Below, piece after piece: positions 1 through 5,178 of a stretch of DNA of 5,178 nucleotides. Every line of letters starts with the position of its first letter. Position 1 is the stretch's first letter. The position numbers were made by a program, and so were the translations under genes. The stretch is from Caulobacteraceae bacterium UBA5005 (GTDB lineage Bacteria; Pseudomonadota; Alphaproteobacteria; Caulobacterales; Caulobacteraceae). The stretch is taken from assembly GCA_002398405.1 (NCBI GenBank), contig DGYN01000043.1:1-5178 (forward strand). Direction: 5' to 3'. The notes below the pieces were generated by a model. It worked only from the letters and a program-made list of their open reading frames with translations, did no database searches and was not told where the DNA came from.

Positions 1-20
1 CCGCTTCGCGGGGGAGGTAG
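1..20. repeat. Partial hairpin at window edge, downstream of the secreted-protein gene
   Basis: Bases 1-11 can fold as CCGC-TTC-GCGG. The following GGGGAGGT looks like the right half of a longer palindrome whose left half (expected ACCTCCCC) would lie outside the window. It sits directly after the stop codon of the minus-strand gene, so it could be a terminator or another intergenic palindrome. Only one half is visible, hence the low confidence. Confidence 0.25.
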
Positions 21-1412
21 CTAGGCGCAGGCCTCCCGGACGCCCGCCGCAAGGTTCGGGCGGTTCGCCGCCGCCACCCAGTCGCCGGTGGGCGGCCGTT
101 CGGATTTCTCACCGCCAAGATTGCGGGCCGCATAGGTGGTCAGGGAAAGCATCTTCAGCCGCTGACCGGTGCAATCCACGGCGAACACATTCATCTCCGA
201 AAGGCTCGGCAGCGCTCCGCTCACTGATGTGGGATAGGCGCGCTCGATACGCAGCGCCACGCGGCCTTGTCCGGAGGCGTCCTTCCTGGCCAGCACCGCC
301 CAGGAGCGGGCCTCGGCCGCCGACTTCGTGGCGTTGGTCCAGCGCACGTCGCCCACGGTCGCGCTGATGTTCGCGTCCCAGGCCACCGGCGGGAACCTGT
401 CTTCGTAGCGGGCGCCGGAAAGGATGTTGGCCATGGCGTAGTTGGCCTCATGGCAGGCGCCGGAGGCGTGCGCGTAGTCAGACCGGTACATCGAAAACTC
501 GCCAAGCCAGGGCGCGGTGTAGACCTTCGGGTCCTCCACCGTGAACTGATAGATCACCTCCTGCCGGCTCACGCGGGTGATGCGCTCAATCACCTTGGCG
601 TCGTTGTTGACCACCAGCCCGCCGCCGAACGCCGTGACCCGCAGGCGTTTGCTGGCGGGGGCTGCGACCGTCTCGATGACCAGGGTGTCGCCCTCCCACC
701 AGGCGATGGAGTCGCCGAAAGGCTGCCCCAACTCCGCCGGGCCATGGACCTTGCTAAAGGGGATGATGCGGGCATCGCCGCTGCCGTCATTGACCAGCGC
801 CAGGTGGCTCTTGGTCTGAACGATCTGCATGCCCCCGAAAGCGTTGGGCGCCTGCATGGGCGGGGCGCTGGACATGTCGATGCAGCGCTCCGCCCCCGGG
901 CGTTCCTCGGGGTTGTCGGTCTTGCCCAGGCTCATCAGCTCGACCCCGGCCTTCGCTATCTCAGCATTGGCCGCGGCCGTGATGGGCATCTTGCCATCGG
1001 CCGGCAACACCAGCAGGCGCGACCGCCGCTGACCGCGAACCACGGGAAACCCGTGGGTGTCGGCAATCAGTTGGACAATCTCAGGATCAAGCGAGAGCGC
1101 GGGAAGCGAGGCCATGGCGTTCATCATGGTCTGGTGCGCCGTCTTGGATTGCGCGTCGGTGATGACCAGGCTGGCCGGGGTCACGAAGGGGATGCTGACC
1201 AGGCCGCCGATATAGGGGCTCTCCCAAAAGCCCCCCAGGTCTGGCTTTCCGTCCGCGCCGCGCGGGGTGTCCTTGTCCACGGCGAGCGAGGTAGGGACAT
1301 AAACAGGGGCGGACTTCGCAGCCGCCGGCGGGGGCGCAGGTGTCTGCGCGAGCGCCGCTCCACAGAGAAGCGCCGCCGCGGCGCAGGCGATGGTGATGAG
1401 ACGTGCGGTCAT
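21..1412 (-). CDS. Secreted 'DGKPDL-G-W' family protein with surface-adhesin E-like C-terminal domain
   Basis: 463 aa, function unknown. Residues 1-22 form a Sec signal peptide (basic start, Ala/Leu-rich core, cleavage probably after A20-L-A22); no lipobox precedes C17, so the mature protein is probably periplasmic or exported. Residues 50-63 (PRGADGKPDLGGFW), 196-218 (QIVQT ... DARIIPF), 239-247 (WEGDTLVIE) and 320-325 (CHEANY) are hallmarks I recognise from a large uncharacterised secreted family found in Acidobacteria and Proteobacteria. That family usually ends soon after the CHE-NY motif. Here about 120 residues follow (344-463), with W371, a VDC at 412-414, W445 and C462, a layout like surface-adhesin protein E domains. 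C177/C320 and C414/C462 could be two disulfide pairs. The ATG has a GGGGAG ribosome site 8 bases upstream. It lies 132 bp behind the sigma operon on the same strand. The fold assignment of the C-terminus is from memory of motifs and is tentative. Confidence 0.85.
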   Translation of the reverse strand: MTARLITIACAAAALLCGAALAQTPAPPPAAAKSAPVYVPTSLAVDKDTPRGADGKPDLGGFWESPYIGGLVSIPFVTPASLVITDAQSKTAHQTMMNAMASLPALSLDPEIVQLIADTHGFPVVRGQRRSRLLVLPADGKMPITAAANAEIAKAGVELMSLGKTDNPEERPGAERCIDMSSAPPMQAPNAFGGMQIVQTKSHLALVNDGSGDARIIPFSKVHGPAELGQPFGDSIAWWEGDTLVIETVAAPASKRLRVTAFGGGLVVNNDAKVIERITRVSRQEVIYQFTVEDPKVYTAPWLGEFSMYRSDYAHASGACHEANYAMANILSGARYEDRFPPVAWDANISATVGDVRWTNATKSAAEARSWAVLARKDASGQGRVALRIERAYPTSVSGALPSLSEMNVFAVDCTGQRLKMLSLTTYAARNLGGEKSERPPTGDWVAAANRPNLAAGVREACA

Positions 1413-1453
1413 GCGAAAAGCTCCCCGAAGGCGTCTTGCCTCGTCTGCTAGTT

Positions 1454-1470
1454 CCCGCCGGCCGGGCGGG
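1454..1470 (-). terminator. GC-rich hairpin between sigma operon and secreted-protein gene
   Basis: CCCGCC (1454-1459) pairs with GGCGGG (1465-1470) around a 5-base loop, a 6-bp all-GC stem. On the minus strand it lies 75 bases past the end of the small membrane-protein gene and 42 bases before the next start codon. No run of T follows it, so it is not a classical intrinsic terminator. It may attenuate read-through, sit in the leader of the downstream gene, or be chance in GC-rich DNA. Confidence 0.25.
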
Positions 1471-1544
1471 TGGATGCAGACTCCCTAAACTTAGAGACGA
1501 CTGGGGCCGGTTGCGAGGGGAAGCTTGGCCTTGAGGCGCGAGGG

Positions 1545-1859
1545 TCAGATCTTGAGGTATTGGCGCCTCAGGTCGCCCAGACGGCGCGACAGGGCCGGCC
1601 CGTAGAACAAGCAACCCGCAACGGCGATAGCCACCGCGATCAGGACGCCGATGTCCCCCAGGCTGTCAGGCCGCAGGAAAATCGCGACCGCCGCCAGCAC
1701 CAACACGGCCCCGGCGCCCGCCAGATACAGATAGGACCGGCTGCGGAACTGCTCGTTCTCGCGCCGCTCAAGGACCTGGATGCGGAACATGGGGTCGCGC
1801 GCGGGCGGCGCCTGACGGCGCACGAGATCGGCGAAACGCTCCTCCTCCGGCTCGCTCAT
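1545..1859 (-). CDS. Small two-helix membrane protein, candidate anti-sigma partner
   Basis: 104 aa. I do not recognise a named family. A charged N-terminal stretch (residues 1-43, rich in Glu/Arg, including RDPMFRIQVLERRENEQFR) is followed by two predicted membrane helices at about 44-63 and 69-87, and a short basic tail (91-104). The ATG overlaps the sigma-factor stop as ATGA, and GGAGAGG lies 5 bases upstream inside the sigma gene, so the two are translationally linked. A small membrane protein encoded directly after an ECF sigma factor is often its anti-sigma factor; the cytosolic N-terminus would be the sigma-binding part. Against a standard zinc anti-sigma, there is no HxxxCxxC motif and only one cysteine (C83, inside helix 2). 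The gene is real on position and ribosome site; the regulatory role is inference. Confidence 0.82.
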   Translation of the reverse strand: MSEPEEERFADLVRRQAPPARDPMFRIQVLERRENEQFRSRSYLYLAGAGAVLVLAAVAIFLRPDSLGDIGVLIAVAIAVAGCLFYGPALSRRLGDLRRQYLKI

Positions 1860-2386
1860 GCATCCTCTCCAAACGCTTCGCGCAACCGTTCCCGGCCACG
1901 CAGCACATGCGACTTCACCGTGCCCAGGGGCGTTCCCAGGGCGTCCGCGGCCTCACTGTGCGACAGGCCGCAGCCCAAGCATAGCATGACTGCGGCCTTC
2001 TGTTCCAACGACAGGGCGCCAAGCGCCTGCCGCAGGGCCAGAAAATCCTCCGGCGCGGTTCCCCGGTCCAGATCGGCGGGAGCCATTTCGTGATAGGCGG
2101 TGTCCCGCCGCTGACTGCGGAACCACCGCCGGCGCGAGTCCATCGCCTTGCGCCAGGCGATGGAAAACAGCCACGAGCGGACGCTGCCGCCGCCCTTATA
2201 GGAGCGGGCGTGCTTCCACATCGCCAGGAAGGTCTCCTGGGCGAAGTCCTCGGCGTCCTCAGGGCCGGCCGCCACTCCCCTAAGGAAGGTGCGGACGGCT
2301 TGCTGATGCCGGTCGATGAGGGTGTTGAACGCCCGGTCCGAACCCTCGCAGACCGCCGCCAGGAGCGCGGCGTCATCCTCGTCCAT
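1856..2386 (-). CDS. ECF (sigma-70 group 4) RNA polymerase sigma factor
   Basis: 176 aa, normal length for the family. It directs core RNA polymerase to a specific promoter set in response to a signal. Sigma region 2 spans about 17-90, with the core-binding motif EDFAQETFLAMWKHA at 46-60 and the -10-recognising helix around SVRSWLFSIAWRKAMDSRRR (68-87). Region 4 spans about 123-172, with the helix-turn-helix LSHSEAADALGTPLGTVKSH (141-160) reading the -35 element. No extra C-terminal domain is present. I chose the ATG at 2386: the frame stays open upstream to a TTG at 2437, but that would overlap the preceding gene by 65 bases and add a non-conserved basic stretch. With ATG 2386 the overlap is 14 bases. 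The only nearby Shine-Dalgarno-like GGGTGA is locked in a hairpin, so coupling to the upstream gene is likely. C136 and C139 sit just before the helix-turn-helix. The exact ECF group is not assigned. Confidence 0.93.
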   Translation of the reverse strand: MDEDDAALLAAVCEGSDRAFNTLIDRHQQAVRTFLRGVAAGPEDAEDFAQETFLAMWKHARSYKGGGSVRSWLFSIAWRKAMDSRRRWFRSQRRDTAYHEMAPADLDRGTAPEDFLALRQALGALSLEQKAAVMLCLGCGLSHSEAADALGTPLGTVKSHVLRGRERLREAFGEDA

Positions 2387-2855
2387 CGTCACCCGTGCCC
2401 GGGTGATTGGCGATCGCTCCCGCGACGGCGGTGGCAACGGCGCCGATCAGCGATCCAACGGCGCCGACTCCCGAGACGATCGCCAGGATCACCGTCACAT
2501 AGATCGCCCATTGCGGTCCGCCGACATCGATCCGCCACCAGGCAAGCCCGCCCATGACGCCGGCGAAGAACACGCTGGACCCGAACTTGTGCATTAGCTC
2601 ATCAAAGGTCTTCGGCGTCTTCCAGCGCTTCGAGCCGGGGGTCGGCGGGGCCGGCGGCGAGGTCGGCGTGAAATTCGGATCATTGAGCGACGCCGGGGGC
2701 TCGATACCCTTCTCGGCGTACATCTTCATGATATCGAGCGCGCGCATACGCTGTTCATGCGCACTTTTGCCGCCCTGCCAGGCCATCCACGCGCAAAGCA
2801 GCGCGAGGAAAATCCAGAACAGAAACCAGAACATATCCGGGACTTCGCCGCTCAT
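2373..2855 (-). CDS. Multi-pass membrane protein, first gene of the sigma operon
   Basis: 160 aa, no named family recognised with certainty. One hydrophobic helix lies near the N-terminus (about 8-27, rich in Trp/Phe). A soluble stretch follows with RMRALDIMKMYAEKGIEPP (36-54) and a Pro-rich segment (53-73). The C-terminal half has one helix at about 93-107 and a long hydrophobic, Gly/Ala/Val-rich stretch at 117-149 that may hold one long or two short helices. The 'R-RALD..K.YAEKGIEPP' segment resembles short membrane proteins often found next to sigma factors, but I cannot name the family. ATG 2855 is preferred because AAAGGG lies 6 bases upstream. The in-frame ATG at 2888 has no ribosome site and would put a palindrome (2872-2884) inside the gene. 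The 3' end overlaps the sigma gene by 14 bases, so the products are probably made together. A role in sensing or in anchoring a regulator is inference. Confidence 0.82.
   Translation of the reverse strand: MSGEVPDMFWFLFWIFLALLCAWMAWQGGKSAHEQRMRALDIMKMYAEKGIEPPASLNDPNFTPTSPPAPPTPGSKRWKTPKTFDELMHKFGSSVFFAGVMGGLAWWRIDVGGPQWAIYVTVILAIVSGVGAVGSLIGAVATAVAGAIANHPGTGDDGRG
2389..2406 (-). promoter_or_regulatory. Hairpin covering the sigma-factor ribosome site
   Basis: On the minus strand TCACCC, a 6-base loop and GGGTGA form a perfect 6-bp stem ending 2 bases before the sigma ATG at 2386. GGGTGA is the only weak Shine-Dalgarno-like sequence there, so it would be hidden when the stem forms. Ribosomes finishing the upstream gene, whose stop is at 2375-2373, would melt it. 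This suggests coupled translation; it is inferred from sequence only. Confidence 0.4.
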
Positions 2856-2861
2856 CCGTAA

Positions 2862-2867
2862 CCCTTT
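2862..2867 (-). promoter_or_regulatory. Ribosome binding site that fixes the start at 2855
   Basis: AAAGGG on the minus strand, 6 bases before ATG 2855. No comparable site precedes the upstream in-frame ATG at 2888, so this decides the start of the first sigma-operon gene. Confidence 0.65.
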
Positions 2868-2871
2868 CGCT

Positions 2872-2884
2872 GCGCACAGTGCGC
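2872..2884. promoter_or_regulatory. 13-bp perfect palindrome in the sigma-operon leader, possible operator
   Basis: GCGCAC-A-GTGCGC lies 16 bases upstream of the first gene's ATG (2855). It could be a repressor site or, in RNA, a 5-bp GC hairpin just ahead of the ribosome site. No paired promoter boxes were recognised next to it. GC-rich DNA yields such palindromes by chance, so this is a weak call. Confidence 0.3.
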
Positions 2885-2982
2885 GCATCCAAAAGCCGGA
2901 CGCCGCCGGTCAGGCGGATGGATGCACGGCGGCGAGACTAACGCGAAAGCTTGAGCGTGAAAGGACGGACGTGAGCAACGTT

Positions 2983-3133
2983 CCTTCTCCCCTCGGGAGA
3001 AGGTGGCCTCCGAAGGAGGTCGGATGAGGGGCGGCTCCGGTGCTTGAAAGTAGGCCGGCGCCAGGACGCCTTAGCGCCTGAGCTTCCCCTCATCCGTCAG
3101 CTTGCGCTGACACCTTCTCCCGAGGGGAGAAGG
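2983..3133. repeat. Long intergenic inverted-repeat element with nested hairpins
   Basis: Left arm 2983-3031 (49 bases) and right arm 3086-3133 (48 bases) are imperfect reverse complements separated by a 54-base spacer. The outermost 21 bases of each arm are themselves a hairpin: CCTTCTCCC and GGGAGAAGG around a 3-base loop (2983-3003 and 3113-3133). The innermost 11 bases match exactly too (CGGATGAGGGG at 3021-3031, its complement at 3086-3096). Between these conserved blocks the arms differ in sequence, yet each still forms a small hairpin: CCTCC-GAA-GGAGG (3007-3019) on the left, GTCAGC-TTGC-GCTGAC (3096-3111) on the right. From memory, elements of this type are scattered through intergenic DNA of Caulobacterales and relatives. 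It lies downstream of ndk and may also end its transcript, though no T-run is present. Confidence 0.85.
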
Positions 3134-3176
3134 CGCCGATAACCGCTACTCTCAGGGCTAACCCCTAATCTCAGTG

Positions 3177-3596
3177 CTACCCGACGATCTCGTCGTCGGT
3201 GAAGAACTGCGCGATTTCGATCTTGGCGTTGTCCTGGCTGTCCGAGCCATGCACGGAGTTTTCGCCGACCGACTTGGCGACGGCCTTGCGGATGGTGCCT
3301 TCGGCCGCCTGTTCCGGGTTGGTCGCGCCCATGACTTCGCGGTAGCGGGCCACGGCGTTGTCGGCTTCAAGGACCTGCACCACAACCGGGCTGCGGGTCA
3401 TGAATTCCACCAGTTCGCCGAAGAAAGGGCGCTCCTTGTGGACGCCGTAGAATTCCTCGGCCTGGGCGCGGCTCATCTTGATGCGCTTCTGGGCGACGAT
3501 GCGCAGACCCGCGCCTTCGATGAGGGCGTTGACCTGGCCGGTGAGGTTCCGCTCGGTGGCGTCCGGCTTAATGATCGAAAAGGTGCGCTCAGTCAT
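3177..3596 (-). CDS. ndk: Nucleoside diphosphate kinase
   Basis: 139 aa, full length for bacterial Ndk (about 140). The enzyme moves the gamma phosphate from ATP to other nucleoside diphosphates through a phospho-histidine, balancing cytosolic NTP and dNTP pools. The start ERTFSIIKPDA holds the conserved K10. Y50, R86, T92 in GATNP, R103 in GTIR and N113 are the expected nucleotide-binding residues. H116 in the signature NSVHGSDS is the phosphorylated catalytic histidine. The protein ends at DDEIVG without the longer tail of some homologues, which is common in alphaproteobacteria. The ATG at 3596 matches the family start exactly; its ribosome site is poor. It is transcribed alone, divergently from the ABC-F gene, from a strong promoter 45 bases upstream. 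The 3' side runs into the inverted-repeat element. The gene appears intact and ordinary. Confidence 0.98.
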   Translation of the reverse strand: MTERTFSIIKPDATERNLTGQVNALIEGAGLRIVAQKRIKMSRAQAEEFYGVHKERPFFGELVEFMTRSPVVVQVLEADNAVARYREVMGATNPEQAAEGTIRKAVAKSVGENSVHGSDSQDNAKIEIAQFFTDDEIVG

Positions 3597-3620
3597 GAGA
3601 AGGTCAGGCTTTCTTTGGGT

Positions 3621-3648
3621 TTGAATTCTGGAGTGGGCGGCTTATAGC
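3621..3648 (+). promoter_or_regulatory. Possible ABC-F gene promoter overlapping the ndk promoter
   Basis: TTGAAT (3621-3626), 16 bases, TATAGC (3643-3648) is a moderate sigma-70-like pair on the plus strand. It would start transcription near 3655, about 19 bases before the TTG start. Its -10 shares the near-palindrome GGCTTATAGCC (3639-3649) with the ndk -10. Weaker than the ndk promoter; the real promoter could instead lie inside ndk. Confidence 0.35.
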
Positions 3649-3668
3649 CGGGCCCCTTCCAAGGTCAA
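3641..3668 (-). promoter_or_regulatory. ndk promoter, housekeeping sigma type
   Basis: On the minus strand TTGACC (3668-3663) is followed after 16 bases by TATAAG (3646-3641). Read with the Caulobacter-type consensus (TTGAC, 10-14 bases, GCTANAWC), the match is TTGAC plus GCTATAAG at 3648-3641, 7 of 8 positions. Transcription would start near 3634, giving a leader of about 38 bases before the ndk ATG. The -35 box overlaps the ribosome site region of the divergent ABC-F gene. Confidence 0.7.
3661..3664 (+). promoter_or_regulatory. Ribosome binding site supporting the TTG start of the ABC-F gene
   Basis: AAGG lies 9 bases before TTG 3674. The frame is open upstream to a stop at 3596-3598 but contains no ATG, so this site together with the family-like N-terminus (M)LNISELTF decides the start. 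Confidence 0.55.
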
Positions 3669-3673
3669 ACCCG

Positions 3674-5178
3674 TTGCTGAACATATCTGAACTCACTTTC
3701 GACTCCTGGGGCCGCCGGTTTTTCGACCGCGCGAGCGTCACCCTGCCTGTGGGCGCCAAAGTCGGGCTCGTGGGTAGGAATGGCATCGGCAAGTCGACCC
3801 TGTTCAAACTGATCCTCGGTCAGCTCCACGAGGGAGGCGGCGAGATCACCTGGCCCAAGGCCGCGCGCATTTCCTCGGTGGATCAGGAACACCCGGCGAC
3901 GCCGGTCTCCCTCATCGACACCATCCTGGCGGCCGACACCGAGCGCCAGTCCCTGCTCGACAGCCTGGAGACCGCCGATCCCGAGCATATGGGCGATATC
4001 TATACCCGGCTGATCGAGATCGACGCCGACGCCGCGCCGTCCAAGGCGGCGGAAATCCTGGCCGGCCTTGGTTTCAGCCAGCCGGATCTGGCCCGCCCCA
4101 TGTCGGAGTTTTCCGGCGGCTGGCGGATGCGGGTGGCGCTGGCCGCCGCCCTGTTCGCCGAACCCGAGCTGATGCTGCTCGACGAGCCGACCAACTATCT
4201 CGACCTGGAAGGCGCGCTTTGGCTGGAGGCGCGGCTTAAGAAATATCCCCACACCGCCCTGATCATCAGCCACGACCGGGAGCTTTTGAACAACTCCTGC
4301 GACCACATCCTGCACATCTCGGAAAAGAAGCTGACCCTCTACACCGGCGGCTACGACGACTTCGAAAAGCGCCGGGCCGAGAACCTGCGTCTCCTGGCCG
4401 CCAACCGCGCCAAGCAGGATGCCGAGCGCGCGCACCTGCAATCCTTCATCGACCGCTTCAAGGCCAAGGCCTCCAAGGCCACCCAGGCTCAGTCGCGGAT
4501 GAAGCGCCTGGCCAAGATGGAGCCGATCTCCACCCCGATGGAAGAACGGGTCGCCCCCTTCACCCTACCCTCCCCCAAGCGCCCCTTGCCGCCGCCCCTG
4601 ATCCGGCTCGACAAGGCGGTGGTCAGCTATGGCGGCCCGCCGGTCCTTCGGAACCTCGGCCTGCGCATGGATATCGACGACCGTATCGGACTTCTGGGCG
4701 TCAACGGGGCCGGCAAGTCGACCTTCGCCAAGCTTATGGCCGGCGCCCTCGACGTCGACAGCGGCGAGTTCCACCGCGACAAGAAAATGAAGATCGGCTG
4801 GTTCCACCAGCACCAGATCGAGGCCATGGATCCGGCCGACACGCCGCTCGAGATCATCCGCCGCGAATTGCCCGACGCTTCGGAAAGCTCGCGCCGCTCG
4901 CGCCTGGCGCAGTTTGGCCTCGGCTTCGACAAGCAGGAAACCACCGTCGCCAACCTCTCCGGCGGCGAGCGGGCGCGGCTCCTCCTGAACCTGGTGGCGA
5001 TGGATGCGCCGCACATGCTCATCCTCGACGAGCCGACCAACCACCTGGACATCGACAGCCGTCGCGCCCTGCTGGACGCGCTGAACGACTACGAGGGCGC
5101 GGTGATCTTGATCACCCACGATCGCTCGCTGATGGAGCTTGTGGCCGACCGCCTGTGGCTGGCCGCCGACGGCACGGT
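3674..5178 (+). CDS. ABC-F family ATPase, YheS-like (3' end cut by window)
   Basis: 501 codons visible; homologues run to about 600-640 aa, so roughly 100-140 residues are missing. ABC-F proteins are soluble twin ATPases that bind the ribosomal E site and aid translation or protect it from antibiotics; they are not transporters. Domain 1: Walker A GRNGIGKST (34-42), signature FSGGW (146-150), Walker B LMLLDEPTNYLD (166-177), switch H200. The ABC-F linker is at about 230-290, with HLQSFIDRFKAKASKATQAQ at 254-273, which closely recalls E. coli YheS. Domain 2: Walker A GVNGAGKST (342-350), signature LSGGE (428-432), Walker B LILDEPTNHLD (449-459), switch H482. All catalytic motifs are intact in both halves and no membrane segment is present. 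The start is TTG at 3674, with no ATG in the open upstream frame. Divergent from ndk, 77 bp apart. The YheS assignment rests on remembered motifs; resistance-type ABC-F is less likely in this context. Confidence 0.95.
   Translation, partial: MLNISELTFDSWGRRFFDRASVTLPVGAKVGLVGRNGIGKSTLFKLILGQLHEGGGEITWPKAARISSVDQEHPATPVSLIDTILAADTERQSLLDSLETADPEHMGDIYTRLIEIDADAAPSKAAEILAGLGFSQPDLARPMSEFSGGWRMRVALAAALFAEPELMLLDEPTNYLDLEGALWLEARLKKYPHTALIISHDRELLNNSCDHILHISEKKLTLYTGGYDDFEKRRAENLRLLAANRAKQDAERAHLQSFIDRFKAKASKATQAQSRMKRLAKMEPISTPMEERVAPFTLPSPKRPLPPPLIRLDKAVVSYGGPPVLRNLGLRMDIDDRIGLLGVNGAGKSTFAKLMAGALDVDSGEFHRDKKMKIGWFHQHQIEAMDPADTPLEIIRRELPDASESSRRSRLAQFGLGFDKQETTVANLSGGERARLLLNLVAMDAPHMLILDEPTNHLDIDSRRALLDALNDYEGAVILITHDRSLMELVADRLWLAADGT

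Larger units (their letters stand above)
2856..3176. other. Gene-free region between the sigma operon and ndk
   Basis: 321 bases with no credible gene. The left part (2856-2982) must hold the sigma-operon promoter, but I could not identify a convincing -35/-10 pair. The right part is filled by the 151-bp inverted-repeat element (2983-3133). The last 43 bases (3134-3176) are the immediate 3' flank of ndk and show only a weak 4-bp hairpin, AGGG/CCCT, around 3154-3166. The open frames that cross this region lack conserved motifs and ribosome sites. Confidence 0.7.

Noticed and set aside
267..1451. 394-codon plus-strand open frame opposite the secreted-protein gene
   Set aside because: It is the complement of a gene with a signal peptide and family motifs, has an Arg/Gly/His-rich composition typical of antisense GC-rich frames, and shows no recognisable domain.
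1430..1455. ECF-type -35 (GGAAC, minus strand 1455-1451) upstream of the secreted-protein gene, which would make it a sigma target
   Set aside because: At the usual spacing the -10 is only CGCC (1433-1430), and transcription would begin near 1423, inside the GGGGAG ribosome site at 1421-1426. That geometry is implausible.
2435..2467. 12-base direct repeat (CAACGGCGCCGA, 21-base period)
   Set aside because: It lies inside the coding region of a Gly/Ala/Val-rich membrane helix and is explained by repeated GAV residues seven codons apart.
2962..2984. ECF-type -35 (GGAAC, minus strand 2984-2980) upstream of the sigma operon, suggesting autoregulation
   Set aside because: No acceptable -10 lies 16-17 bases downstream, and the motif partly overlaps the edge of the inverted-repeat element.
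2983..3133. Caulobacter intergenic repeat with a CcrM (GANTC) methylation site
   Set aside because: The organisation is similar to what I recall for such repeats, but I find no GANTC within either arm, so I did not assign it to that class.
3665..4441. 258-codon minus-strand open frame opposite the ABC-F gene
   Set aside because: It covers the Walker and signature motifs of the ABC-F gene in antisense. Such frames are common opposite conserved ATPases, and no independent motif or ribosome site is seen.
4565..5119. 184-codon minus-strand open frame opposite the second ATPase domain
   Set aside because: Same reasoning: the plus strand carries an intact, strongly conserved coding frame through the whole interval.

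Overview
The window is GC-rich, tightly packed bacterial DNA. It looks alphaproteobacterial, most likely Caulobacterales (Caulobacter/Phenylobacterium-like). I base this on codon use, on an ndk promoter that fits the Caulobacter-type housekeeping consensus, and on an intergenic inverted repeat of a kind I remember from that group. The placement is inference and was not tested by a search.

Layout. (1) Bases 21-1412, minus strand: a secreted protein of unknown function. It combines the 'DGKPDL-G-W ... CHE-NY' family with a C-terminal domain that resembles surface-adhesin protein E. (2) Bases 1545-2855, minus strand: a compact three-gene operon with overlapping ends. Read in its own direction it holds a multi-pass membrane protein, an ECF sigma factor and a small two-helix membrane protein. 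(3) Bases 2856-3176: a gene-free stretch with a 151-bp inverted-repeat element (2983-3133) whose two arms carry different but each self-paired inner hairpins. (4) Bases 3177-3596, minus strand: ndk, nucleoside diphosphate kinase. (5) Bases 3597-3673: a 77-bp divergent intergenic region with a strong ndk promoter. (6) From 3674 to the window end, plus strand: an ABC-F ATPase close to YheS. It starts at TTG and is cut off by the window edge after 501 codons.

How the genes may work together. The sigma factor is flanked by two membrane proteins, and neither neighbour shows a zinc-type anti-sigma motif. A membrane-linked signalling unit is the natural hypothesis, with the 104-aa protein as the best anti-sigma candidate. 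The secreted protein lies 132 bp downstream on the same strand and could be co-transcribed or be a target, but the sequence does not prove either. ndk and the ABC-F gene are ordinary housekeeping and translation-related genes. I saw no CRISPR array, tRNA, rRNA, insertion sequence or phage gene. The least ordinary parts are the sigma/membrane operon, the two-domain secreted protein and the structured repeat; none is clearly a new system.
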